In this document: in pieces, positions 1 through 7,028 of the stretch | Layout: each line of letters starts with the position of its first letter | Numbering within the stretch: the stretch's first letter is position 1 | NCBI GenBank assembly: GCA_905198125.1 | Contig: CAJKBH010000001.1 | Location: forward strand, 62,001 to 126,000 | Direction: 5' to 3' | From: an uncultured Porphyromonadaceae bacterium | Lineage (GTDB): Bacteria; Bacteroidota; Bacteroidia; Bacteroidales; Muribaculaceae | Length of the DNA stretch: 64,000 bases | The notes under the pieces: generated by a model | Database searches by the model: none | Told to the model about the DNA's origin: nothing | The model's input: only the letters and a program-made list of their open reading frames with translations | Position numbers and translations under genes: made by a program

Positions 1-173
1 ACGGGTTTCTTCTTGTCGTAAGTGGTGTTGGTCATGTCGAGCTTTACGAAAGCTGCATCAGTGGAGTTCTTGAGCGATGCGATGCTGCCGCTGACCACTT
101 CCAGCTTGTCACCTGCCATTGCTGCCAGTCCGCCCAGGACCAGTGCCAGCATCACGAGCATTAATTTTTTCAT
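1..173 (-). CDS. Secreted protein, N-terminal part only (runs off left edge)
   Basis: The complement of 173-1 reads as an open frame from an ATG at 173. It begins MKKLMLVMLALVLGGLAAMAG, a clear signal peptide (charged start, hydrophobic core, AMA-G cleavage site near residue 20), followed by a polar mature start DKLEVVSGSIASLKN. Only 57 residues lie in the window, so the family cannot be named. It has a good -7 box (TAACTTTG) 80 bases upstream, and its promoter region is closely related to that of the ammonia-lyase operon at 6060. Export is well supported; function is unknown. Confidence 0.75.
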   Translation of the reverse strand, partial: MKKLMLVMLALVLGGLAAMAGDKLEVVSGSIASLKNSTDAAFVKLDMTNTTYDKKKP

Positions 174-252
174 GTCTGAAAAGGTTTTATTGGTTATTAA
201 TAGTGTGCTTTATGTGGGTATAATGGAACACTCTATTGTTGTCTTCTGAGTG

Positions 253-260
253 CAAAGTTA
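253..260 (-). promoter_or_regulatory. Bacteroidetes -7 box for the left-edge gene
   Basis: The complement reads TAACTTTG, the TAnnTTTG element of the primary Bacteroidetes sigma factor. It lies 80 bases upstream of the ATG at 173. Confidence 0.6.
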
Positions 261-312
261 GCAAAATAATGCAAAACTGAAAAATTTTAACACTCCTTGC
301 GCGCGTCAAAAC

Positions 313-337
313 GGCAAAAAATGTCCGATATTAGTAT
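313..337 (-). promoter_or_regulatory. Shared upstream promoter element, copy 1
   Basis: The segment GGCAAAAAATGTCCGATAT recurs at 6120, starting exactly 60 bases from the first base of the -7 box motif in both places. In between, the two promoter regions also align without gaps (about 62 of 85 positions by eye). It is a candidate activator site or co-inherited promoter segment. Confidence 0.5.
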
Positions 338-437
338 TATAAAGTGCGCTATTCTGTTCCAAGACGCCCAAAATAGGGGATAAAACGACAACAGCCTTAA
401 TATAATAATATAATGACAGCCTCGTATCGGCCATAGG

Positions 438-608
438 TCATACGCCCAACATATCTCTTATTTCGTCCATTGAATAGGCTCTGCCTTTCCCGGCTTTCAT
501 ATCCTCTATACCACGATTGACAGAGGCTATATTTTCGGGGTCATTAAACCATGGATCACCTGAGGGCGAAGGGTTCTCTCCGACTTCGATATTCTTGTAA
601 CGGCTCAT
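438..608 (-). CDS. Small antitoxin-like protein, orphan
   Basis: A 56-residue protein starting at the ATG at 608; a longer frame up to 674 exists but would overlap the end of the nuclease gene and lacks similarity. The C-terminal half (PWFNDPENIASVNRGIEDMK, then a DEIRDMLG end) has the pattern of short type II antitoxin tails in Bacteroidales (DPxxxNPEN..xxxxI..MK.G). That assignment is by pattern only. No toxin gene follows in the 260 bases downstream, so it would be an orphan. It lies 37 bases after the Rpn-type nuclease gene and may be co-transcribed with it. Confidence 0.5.
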   Translation of the reverse strand: MSRYKNIEVGENPSPSGDPWFNDPENIASVNRGIEDMKAGKGRAYSMDEIRDMLGV

Positions 609-645
609 GAAATGAGGCTGGTTTGAATGTTGAATGCAGGTTTTA

Positions 646-1554
646 TTATAAAGCAAGAGCGCTGACTTCGTCATGGGAAAGACCGAGCAAGTCTGCTATC
701 GCCTCTAACGACATCCCCTTGCTGCGCATGTTGCCAATAATGGATGTATAAGCATCTTTGCGTCCTTCCTTGCGTCCTTCTTTGCGTCCTTCCTTGCGCC
801 CTTCATGGCGTCCTTTCTTGCGCCCTTCCTCAAGAGCTTCTTCACGCACAATCTCTCCCCATTGCCTTACACCTTCGCGGTCGTCCAATATCTTCTGGCG
901 CGACTGACTGTAAGCCACGACTTCTTCGTTGGCCAGATGGCTCATGTCGGCTGCCTCGAACAGCTCGTCAAATTCCGGATATCCTTTAGGCTTGCTTTCC
1001 ATACTCTCAATGTTTTTAAATAAGAACAACCATCGTTCCACATCTGTTTCGCACTCCTCGAACGTTTTCTTGTCCATCATCGTCAGGTCAAGAAAATAGT
1101 TGTTGAGCCTATGTGAAAACCTCTCCTGACATGTGAAGTCATAAAGACCGACCTCTCTGAAGGGCACCGGCTTGTGGCCGCACAGATGAAAATCCATGAT
1201 GAATATTCCATATACATCGCTGAGATTGTAGGCCTTGTCACCTCTCTTAACCTGATGCATAAGTGCATTGCAGCAGTATGTCAAAGCGCGATCGCTGAAC
1301 GTCGGCTGTATGCTCCGCTGCATCTCCACGATGATGTGGTGCCCGTGCTGGGTGACGCAATATATATCGAATACGACTCTTTTGTCTCCGGATGTCTCTG
1401 GGATCGCTTCCTTGTCTTGAAAAGAGACATCCACAATCTTGTCTTCAGGATTCAGAATGTGATTCAGAAACCGGATCAAGACATTTTTATGTTTTTCGCT
1501 GCCGAATGTCCGCTTGAATGCATAGTCGGACATCAGGTTCATATAGCGTGCCAT
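646..1554 (-). CDS. Rpn-family PD-(D/E)XK nuclease (transposase-like)
   Basis: 302 residues. The start MARYMNLMSDYAFKRTFGSE is the typical opening of Rpn/PD-(D/E)XK nuclease-family transposase proteins. The nuclease core is visible as D63 in VFDIY and E77-x-Q79 in IIVEMQ. Residues about 235-265 are a tandem GRKEGRKE tract, and the end carries a small helix motif (AIADLLGLSHDEV). Family knowledge: Rpn proteins are DNA endonucleases that raise RecA-independent recombination, and some act in phage defence, with internal start products acting as inhibitors. Length is normal for the family. The repeat tract is encoded by 12-base units that could change copy number in frame. Confidence 0.85.
   Translation of the reverse strand: MARYMNLMSDYAFKRTFGSEKHKNVLIRFLNHILNPEDKIVDVSFQDKEAIPETSGDKRVVFDIYCVTQHGHHIIVEMQRSIQPTFSDRALTYCCNALMHQVKRGDKAYNLSDVYGIFIMDFHLCGHKPVPFREVGLYDFTCQERFSHRLNNYFLDLTMMDKKTFEECETDVERWLFLFKNIESMESKPKGYPEFDELFEAADMSHLANEEVVAYSQSRQKILDDREGVRQWGEIVREEALEEGRKKGRHEGRKEGRKEGRKEGRKDAYTSIIGNMRSKGMSLEAIADLLGLSHDEVSALAL
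758..831. repeat. 12-base tandem repeat inside the Rpn-like gene
   Basis: About six units of TGCGTCCTTCCT with small changes; on the coding strand these give the Gly-Arg-Lys-Glu tract. Unit length is a multiple of three, so gain or loss keeps the frame. Confidence 0.8.
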
Positions 1555-1584
1555 ACGATATTCTCGTTACTGTGTTCTCTGCAA

Positions 1585-1592
1585 CAAATTTA
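1585..1592 (-). promoter_or_regulatory. -7 box upstream of the Rpn-like gene
   Basis: The complement reads TAAATTTG, 31 bases before the ATG at 1554. Confidence 0.5.
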
Positions 1593-1682
1593 TGTATAAT
1601 TTATGGCAATTGCAAATTCTTAGGTGAAATATAAGAATTTAAATAAAAGCATGTACGCAAAGACAATATTTATTACAAAGAA

Positions 1683-1711
1683 TCGGGGCTGCCGGGGATC
1701 CGGCAGCCTCG
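1683..1711 (-). terminator. Rho-independent terminator of the beta-barrel gene
   Basis: GGCTGCCGG-GGAT-CCGGCAGCC is a perfect 9-bp stem, extended by further pairs on both sides. It lies just after the stop codon of the minus-strand gene at 1735, with a T-rich run following on the minus strand. Confidence 0.7.
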
Positions 1712-1734
1712 ATAATGCTTGAGATGTGTGATTG

Positions 1735-2319
1735 TTAGAAATGGATGCCGACGAATACGTTCAGTGTGTTGTAAACCACAGAACTGCTGTCGTAGTAGTC
1801 GTAATCTTCATCGACGCCGGATGAGTACAGACCGTAACGCAGGCCTACGTCAAGACCGAATTTGTTGGTGAAGTTGAACGTGCATCCGGCCATAGGTGCG
1901 AAATGGAAGCAACCTTCTTCATCCATACCCTGATAGCCGCCGCCGATGCGAAGACCTACAAATGGAGAGATCTTCTTGGTGCGCAGGATGTTGTAACGGG
2001 CTTCGGCAAACACTGTGAAGATGCCGCCGATCTCGGCTGAACTATCGTTATAACTTCCGGGGTACTCCTTTTCATAATATCCCAATAGATTGGCCTCGAA
2101 GCCGGCGCCCAAGAACAGTCCTTTGAACAGTTCTATACCGTGGGTAGTGGATATGGCGTAATTGTATCCGAGTCCGTCTACTTCCGTCTCATCTGTGGAG
2201 GGGAAAAACACACCGCCGCCTGTGTCCACATATCCCTTGTACTTGATGTCGATATCCACTGCCGATGCTGATACGGCGGTGACGAGTGCCAGAACGGCTG
2301 TCAGTAAGATTTTTTTCAT
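1735..2319 (-). CDS. Outer-membrane beta-barrel protein
   Basis: 194 residues from the ATG at 2319 (MKKILLTAVLALVTAVSASA, signal peptide). An upstream ATG at 2355 would overlap the -7 box at 2353-2360, so the shorter start is preferred. The mature part alternates hydrophobic and polar residues in strands rich in G, Y and F (AGFEANLLGYYEK, FAEARYNILRT, VGLRIGGGYQG, LDVGLRYGLYS) and ends in a strand with a terminal aromatic residue (VFVGIHF). This is the pattern of small eight-strand porin-like barrels (OMP_b-brl type). The ligand or role is unknown. It is a single-gene unit with its own promoter and terminator. Confidence 0.8.
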   Translation of the reverse strand: MKKILLTAVLALVTAVSASAVDIDIKYKGYVDTGGGVFFPSTDETEVDGLGYNYAISTTHGIELFKGLFLGAGFEANLLGYYEKEYPGSYNDSSAEIGGIFTVFAEARYNILRTKKISPFVGLRIGGGYQGMDEEGCFHFAPMAGCTFNFTNKFGLDVGLRYGLYSSGVDEDYDYYDSSSVVYNTLNVFVGIHF

Positions 2320-2352
2320 ATATCTCTTGATTGTTAGATTAAGATTGATGTG

Positions 2353-2360
2353 CAAAATTA
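2353..2360 (-). promoter_or_regulatory. -7 box of the beta-barrel gene
   Basis: The complement reads TAATTTTG, 34 bases before the chosen ATG at 2319. It fixes the start choice. Confidence 0.55.
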
Positions 2361-2479
2361 ATAAAAATATGCAATATTAAAAATAATTTAACAATCAAAG
2401 ATGTCTTGTCTCCCTGACGTCCAGGCTGCTTGCTGCAATGAATAATAGGCGGCAAGTCTCTGACAGCACAACAGTTATG

Positions 2480-3700
2480 TCAGAGCTTGCGGATTACTAG
2501 GGCGCTGTTGGTGCCGCCGAAGCCGAATGAGTTGGACAGGATGATGTTCAGGTCCTTGTCGACTGTGACGGGGGTGATGTTCAGGCCTTCGCTGAATTCG
2601 TCGGGGTTCTCGAAGTTGATATTCGGGGCCACGAATCCGTTGCGCATCATGATGACGCTGTACACTATCTCCGACGCGCCGGCCATCCAGCATTCGTGGC
2701 CTGTCATGGATTTGGTGGAGCTGATCAGCGCTTTCTTACCCTTGAACAGACGGCCGAGGGCAATGGCCTCGAACTTGTCGCCCTGAGGCGTGGAGGTGGC
2801 GTGGGCGTTGATATAGTCGATGTCGTCAGGGGTGACTCCGGCATCCTCCATGGCGCGCGACATGGCCAGGATGGAGCCGTCGTCGCTGGGCTGCGAGATT
2901 CCACCGCCGTTCGATGAGAAACCGTAACCGGTCACTTCGGCCAATATCGTGGCTCCGCGTGCCACGGCGTGGTCATAGTCCTCGAGAACCAGTGCCGCAG
3001 CGCCTCCGCTCGGTATCAGGCCGTCGCGGTCGCGGTCGAAAGGACGCGACGACTTCTCCGGCGCGTCCATGCGGGTGGAGAAGGCGTTCAGCGCGTCGAA
3101 CGACGACATGCTGTACTGGTTCGTTTCCTGGGCGCCGCCGGCAAGCACCATGTCCTGCAGACCCTGTTTGATCATCATATAGGCCAGTCCGATGGAGTGC
3201 GATCCGCTGGCGCAGGCCGCCGAGATGGTCATGTTGATGCCTTTCAGATGGAAGATAGTGCTCAGGTTCATGTTCACAGTCGAGTTCATGGACTGGAATA
3301 TCAGACCCGAGCCGATCATGGCCGAGTCGCGTTCCTTCTCCATGATGGTGTGCGAGTCGATTACGGCCTTTGCCGACGAATCGTTGCCGAAAATCACGCC
3401 CACTTCGTTGTCGCGCAGATACTCGTCGGAAACGCCGGCCATACTGAATGCCTCGGCCGAAGCCATGTAGGCGTATTCGGCCTCCTCCGACAGCGACTGA
3501 CGCTGACGGCGGTCAAGGACGCCCTTCAGCTTGGGACGCTCCACTTTGCCTACAAGACCGGAACGGTAACCGTAGTCCATGCGTTCCTGATCCACACTGA
3601 TGCCTGACCGGCCGGCTCGCAACGATTCGCACACTTCGTCCACGTTGTTGCCGATGCACGACCAGATTCCTATACCTGTGATAACTACTCTTCTGCTCAT
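2480..3700 (-). CDS. FabB-type beta-ketoacyl-ACP synthase
   Basis: 406 residues from the ATG at 3700 (MSRRVVITGIGIWSCIGNN); an ATG four codons earlier at 3712 is also possible. It condenses malonyl-ACP with an acyl or aroyl starter. The catalytic triad is complete: C163 in SAACASGSHS, H300 in NAHATSTPQG and H335 in KSMTGHECW. The end NSFGFGGTNSALVIRKL and the GFVAPNINFE block resemble FabB (KAS I). It is last in an operon with an ammonia-lyase and a ketoreductase, so it more likely serves aryl-polyene or flexirubin-like chain extension than housekeeping lipid synthesis. That role is inferred from context. The ECWMAG stretch replaces the common LLGAAG. Confidence 0.85.
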   Translation of the reverse strand: MSRRVVITGIGIWSCIGNNVDEVCESLRAGRSGISVDQERMDYGYRSGLVGKVERPKLKGVLDRRQRQSLSEEAEYAYMASAEAFSMAGVSDEYLRDNEVGVIFGNDSSAKAVIDSHTIMEKERDSAMIGSGLIFQSMNSTVNMNLSTIFHLKGINMTISAACASGSHSIGLAYMMIKQGLQDMVLAGGAQETNQYSMSSFDALNAFSTRMDAPEKSSRPFDRDRDGLIPSGGAAALVLEDYDHAVARGATILAEVTGYGFSSNGGGISQPSDDGSILAMSRAMEDAGVTPDDIDYINAHATSTPQGDKFEAIALGRLFKGKKALISSTKSMTGHECWMAGASEIVYSVIMMRNGFVAPNINFENPDEFSEGLNITPVTVDKDLNIILSNSFGFGGTNSALVIRKL

Positions 3701-3704
3701 ATAC

Positions 3705-3741
3705 TGTGTCAATACAGAATCATATAATGTGTCAATACAGA
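3705..3741. repeat. Tandem duplication across the fabG/fabB-like junction
   Basis: On the minus strand TCTGTATTGACACA followed by (T/G)TATATGA occurs twice in a row. Each copy carries a TGA and an ATG, so the stop-start junction has been duplicated. The real stop of the reductase is in the first copy and the start of the synthase in or beside the second. Confidence 0.75.
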
Positions 3742-4460
3742 CCTCCGTTGATGGATATGGTCTGTCCGGTGATGTAAGATGCTTTGGGTGAGACGAGGAA
3801 AGATACGAGGTCGGCCACCTCCTGAGGTTCGCCGAAACGGTTCATGGGCACTGTCTTCTTGAGTTCGGCTTCGTTCAGGTCCTTGGTCATGTCGCTGTGT
3901 ATGAAACCGGGAGCGACGGCGTTGACAGTGACCTTGCGTGGTGCCACCTCCTGGGCCAGCGCCTTCATGGCGCCGATCATGGCGGCCTTGGCAGCCGAGT
4001 AATTGCTCTGGCCCGGCAGGCCCTTCAGGCCCGACAGCGAGGCTATGTTGACGATGCGGCCGTTGCGGTGAGTCATCATGTTCTTCAGCAGACGGCGCGT
4101 CACGAAGAAGAATCCGTTGAGCGAGGCGCCCATGACGCGGTTCCACTGTTCGGTCTCCATGAACACCATCAGGTTGTCGCTGCGCACGCCGGCATTGTTC
4201 ACCAGCACCGAGATATATGCGTCGGGATGACGCTCCTCCCACTGTTCCAATGCTTCGTCCACCGTATGTTCCTCGGTCACGTCGAAGGGCAGGAGTTCGC
4301 CTTCGCCGCCGGCAGCTTCGATGGCCCGAAGCGTTTCCTTGGCAGCCTCGGCGTTGCTGCGGTAATTTATTATGACATGGTATCCGTCGGCGGCCAGCTG
4401 GCTCGCTATGGCCGCTCCGATGCCGCGTGAGCCGCCTGTGACCAATGCGTATTTCTTCAT
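3732..4460 (-). CDS. FabG-type 3-oxoacyl-ACP reductase
   Basis: 242 residues, a classical short-chain dehydrogenase that reduces a 3-ketoacyl chain with NADPH. The cofactor loop TGGSRGIG spans residues 8-15, NNAG is at 88-91, and the active site has S141, Y154 and K158 (QSNYSAAKAA). The end SYITGQTISINGG is typical of FabG. Its ATG overlaps the TGA of the upstream ammonia-lyase (ATGA), which suggests translational coupling. Together with the lyase and synthase it forms a minimal starter-and-extension set; the specialised role is inferred from this context. Confidence 0.88.
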   Translation of the reverse strand: MKKYALVTGGSRGIGAAIASQLAADGYHVIINYRSNAEAAKETLRAIEAAGGEGELLPFDVTEEHTVDEALEQWEERHPDAYISVLVNNAGVRSDNLMVFMETEQWNRVMGASLNGFFFVTRRLLKNMMTHRNGRIVNIASLSGLKGLPGQSNYSAAKAAMIGAMKALAQEVAPRKVTVNAVAPGFIHSDMTKDLNEAELKKTVPMNRFGEPQEVADLVSFLVSPKASYITGQTISINGGLY

Positions 4461-5977
4461 TTCAGATAGTCTATGATGTTATTGCGCAGGTATTGCTCGG
4501 TCTCGGCCACCTCACGGTAGAAGGGCGTGTCCTCAACGAACAGCGGGCAGATGGCACGCACGTCGTCATACAGCCGGCGCGTGACGGGCGACAGCCTGTC
4601 GGCTATCTTCAGGCAGTCGGTGGCCTGTGCCAGCGCGATGAAAAGTATGGAGTAAACCTGATATGCGTTGTCTATTACCTGACGGCAGAGCAGGGCGCTG
4701 TTGGTGCCCATGCTCACTATGTCCTGGTTGTCGTTGTTGTTGGGGATGGTGTGTACGTAGTTGGGCATGGCCAGCGTCTGGCATTCGGCCGTGGTGGACG
4801 TGGCGGTGAACTGGCATGCCTGCATACCGTAGTTCAGGCCCAGGGTGCCGAGGTTGAGGAAGGGAGGCAGGATGCCGTTGATGCGGTCGTGGAACAGGTA
4901 GTTGAGCTGACGCTCGGCTGTCTGGGCCAGACGCACCACGGCTATCTTCATCTTGTCGGCTTCCAGCGAGATGTAGTCGCCGTGGAAGTTGCCGCCATGA
5001 TATATGTTCTTCGAGTCGGGATCCACTATGGGGTTGTCGCAGGCGGAGTTGAGTTCGTTCTCAAGCACGCGCGCCGAATTGTCGAGCACCTCGTATATCG
5101 GGCCGTATATCTGCGGGATGCAGCGCAGCGAATAGTATGCCTGCACCTTATGTTCGAAGTAATCGCACCGGTTCCTGGCGGGATCATACAGTTCGTGCTC
5201 GCGTTTCTGCAGGCATTCGCTTCCCTCGCTGGCCTCGCGCAGCCAGCGGGCTATGACCTGCTGGCCGTACTGGCGGCGCGGCTCGTTTTCCTCTACCGAC
5301 ATGTAGTCGTCGAACGACGAGGCTATCTCGTTCATCCAGGCGCCGAACACCGTGGCGTAACGCAACAGATTCTCGGCATAATACTGATTCACTATCGAGA
5401 TGCCGGTCATCACCGAAGTGCCGTTTGTGACCGACAGACCCTCGCGGATGTATATCTGCATCGGCTTCAGGCCGCATTCCTCCATAACTTCGGCTGTAGG
5501 CCGCCATTCGCCGTTATAATGCACCTTCCCTTCGCCTATGAGGCACAGGGCTATGTGGGCCAGCTGCACCAGGTCGCCGCTGGCGCCTACGCTGCCGTGG
5601 CGGGGTATGAACGGGTATATGCCGCGGTTTATGAACTCGGTCAGCAGTTCCACCACCGAGGGATGGATGCCCGAACGGCCCTGCAGGAACGTGCCGGCGC
5701 GCGCTATCATCGCGCTCTTTACCTCGATGTCGCTCAGAGGCTCGCCCGCGCCTGTGCTGTGGCTGCGGATTATGTTATATTGCAGGTCGGTAAGGTATTT
5801 GTCATCCACACGCCACTGGGCCATGGGGCCGAAACCCGTGTTGATACCGTATATCACCTTGTCCTTTACGAATTCGCTGAGGAACTGATAAGAATCGGCG
5901 CACTTGCGCATACCCTCGTCCGAGGGCCGAAAAACGGCGTTGCCAAAAATATTGGCGAATACTTCGGTTAATTTCAT
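4457..5977 (-). CDS. Aromatic amino acid (tyrosine) ammonia-lyase
   Basis: 506 residues, HAL/PAL family. It removes ammonia from an aromatic amino acid, here probably tyrosine to 4-coumarate. The MIO cofactor triad is A132-S133-G134 in GSVGASGDLVQL, and the catalytic tyrosine is Y43 in YGINTGFG. Length and many blocks (YGINTGFGPMAQ, LQYNIIRSHS, HGGNFHGDYISLE, PNNNDNQDIVSMG) match from memory the tyrosine ammonia-lyase of Flavobacterium johnsoniae, which feeds flexirubin pigments. S72-H73 is also the histidase-like selectivity pair, but no hut genes are nearby, so a histidine role is less likely. It heads a three-gene operon; the rest of a flexirubin cluster is absent from this window. Confidence 0.85.
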   Translation of the reverse strand: MKLTEVFANIFGNAVFRPSDEGMRKCADSYQFLSEFVKDKVIYGINTGFGPMAQWRVDDKYLTDLQYNIIRSHSTGAGEPLSDIEVKSAMIARAGTFLQGRSGIHPSVVELLTEFINRGIYPFIPRHGSVGASGDLVQLAHIALCLIGEGKVHYNGEWRPTAEVMEECGLKPMQIYIREGLSVTNGTSVMTGISIVNQYYAENLLRYATVFGAWMNEIASSFDDYMSVEENEPRRQYGQQVIARWLREASEGSECLQKREHELYDPARNRCDYFEHKVQAYYSLRCIPQIYGPIYEVLDNSARVLENELNSACDNPIVDPDSKNIYHGGNFHGDYISLEADKMKIAVVRLAQTAERQLNYLFHDRINGILPPFLNLGTLGLNYGMQACQFTATSTTAECQTLAMPNYVHTIPNNNDNQDIVSMGTNSALLCRQVIDNAYQVYSILFIALAQATDCLKIADRLSPVTRRLYDDVRAICPLFVEDTPFYREVAETEQYLRNNIIDYLK

Positions 5978-6005
5978 TCTGAAAATGTAATAGTTATTGT
6001 TGCCG

Positions 6006-6032
6006 GCATACGGATGGAGTCATCCGATATGC
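6006..6032 (-). promoter_or_regulatory. Leader hairpin of the ammonia-lyase operon
   Basis: GCATACGGATG pairs with CATCCGATATGC around a GAGT loop, with one bulge. It sits between the -7 box at 6060-6067 and the ATG at 5977, so it would be in the mRNA leader. Its function is unknown. Confidence 0.5.
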
Positions 6033-6059
6033 GGATACAATAAAGTCGACTTCAAGGTG

Positions 6060-6067
6060 CAAAGTTA
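6060..6067 (-). promoter_or_regulatory. -7 box of the ammonia-lyase operon
   Basis: The complement reads TAACTTTG, 83 bases before the ATG at 5977. Confidence 0.6.
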
Positions 6068-6119
6068 CGAAAATTATGCAATACTAAAAAATTTCGGAAG
6101 CAATCTGATATGTCAAAAT

Positions 6120-6148
6120 GGCAAAAAATGTCCGATATAGGTATCGGA
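6120..6148 (-). promoter_or_regulatory. Shared upstream promoter element, copy 2, with inverted repeat
   Basis: It repeats GGCAAAAAATGTCCGATAT of 313-331 at the same 60-base offset from the -7 box. Here it contains a perfect inverted repeat, TCCGATA-TAGG-TATCGGA (6131-6148), a good shape for a dimeric regulator site. Confidence 0.5.
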
Positions 6149-6181
6149 TATACTCTGAGCGTGTTTTTAAGGAACGTTGCC

Positions 6182-6673
6182 TTAGTGAAGTTCGATTACC
6201 TCGCAGTCGCGTATGTCGGAACCGTCGATGGTGAGGCGCAGCAGCGTGCGGCACGACTGCCATCCCTGACGGCCCGCGGCGCCGGGGTTGAGGTGCAGCG
6301 GCTGCAGCTCCTTGTCGTACACAACTTTGAGGATATGCGAGTGTCCCCCGACTACGATATCCGGCTTTATTTCATCAATCAGCAGTTTCATTCCCGGCGC
6401 CCAACGGCCCGGATAGCCGGTAATGTGCTGCATCATCACCTTGCAGTTCTCGCATTGGAACACGGCGGTGCTTTCCGTGATCCAGCGCACGTCCTGGCCG
6501 TCGATATTGCCGTAGACGGCGTGCACGGTCGGAACCAGGGCCTGAAGTTTCTGTATTATCTCCGGGTCTCCCACGTCGCCGGCGTGCCACACCTCGTCGC
6601 ACTCCTTGAAATATTCAGTAAACCGCCTGTCCCACACCCCGTGCGTGTCGCTCAGTATCCCTATCCGTTTCAT
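6182..6673 (-). CDS. YfcE/MJ0936-type metallophosphoesterase
   Basis: 163 residues. Calcineurin-like fold with the ordered metal motifs: D9-x-H11 (SDTH), GD (WHAGDVGD, D33), GN (VYGNIDGQ), then a late H (HITG) and GGHSH. Members hydrolyse phosphodiesters in vitro, and the cellular substrate is usually unknown. Length is normal for the family. It is a single gene facing the ammonia-lyase operon head to tail; no clear promoter box was found before its ATG at 6673. Confidence 0.85.
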   Translation of the reverse strand: MKRIGILSDTHGVWDRRFTEYFKECDEVWHAGDVGDPEIIQKLQALVPTVHAVYGNIDGQDVRWITESTAVFQCENCKVMMQHITGYPGRWAPGMKLLIDEIKPDIVVGGHSHILKVVYDKELQPLHLNPGAAGRQGWQSCRTLLRLTIDGSDIRDCEVIELH

Positions 6674-6757
6674 TACATTATAATGAAGATTATTTAGTAC
6701 GTTGCGAATTTAATAAAAAAAATCGAGATGTTAAATATGATATAGGGATCAGACATG

Positions 6758-6816
6758 ACTGGGATGACGACGTTCACGTCGTCAACAAAGGACCACGTTG
6801 ACGTCGTCATTCCTGT
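6758..6816. repeat. REP-like palindromic element, copy 1
   Basis: The arm ACTGGGATGACGACGT pairs with ACGTCGTCATTCCTGT, an imperfect long hairpin. A second copy with the same core (GGAATGACGACGT...) lies at 14511-14572. The 355-base gap 6674-7028 otherwise holds only the GH8 promoter. The flanking genes are divergent, so it is not a simple terminator. Confidence 0.7.
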
Positions 6817-6965
6817 AGCCGAATCCAGTATGATTATGTAAAGAACGAAGTCTTTGCAAAGCAAATATTACAAATAAAAACGGATATGAGACATGAATAA
6901 AAATATAGGATACAAGTACTTTTGAAAATGAAACATTTAGAAATTGGTAAATGAAAGGTTTGAGC

Positions 6966-6973
6966 TAACTTTG
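6966..6973 (+). promoter_or_regulatory. -7 box of the GH8 gene
   Basis: TAACTTTG, 56 bases before the TTG start at 7029. The leader ends with ATAACCTTAAAAA, which also precedes the next gene at 9062. Confidence 0.6.
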
Positions 6974-7028
6974 CAACACACAATAACACACTCATTAAAC
7001 TTTTTTATAACCTTAAAAAGTATATACA

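Noticed and set aside
22..249. 75-codon plus-strand frame at the left edge
   Set aside because: It is the shadow of the secreted protein on the minus strand, which has a clear signal peptide and promoter.
4445..5971. 508-codon open frame on the plus strand opposite the ammonia-lyase
   Set aside because: It mirrors the lyase gene exactly, has no recognisable domain, and the lyase frame has complete active-site motifs. It comes from GC-rich codon bias.
4457..5977. Histidine utilisation gene (hutH)
   Set aside because: The fold is shared, but blocks match tyrosine ammonia-lyase more closely, and the neighbours are fatty-acid-type enzymes, not hutU/I/G.
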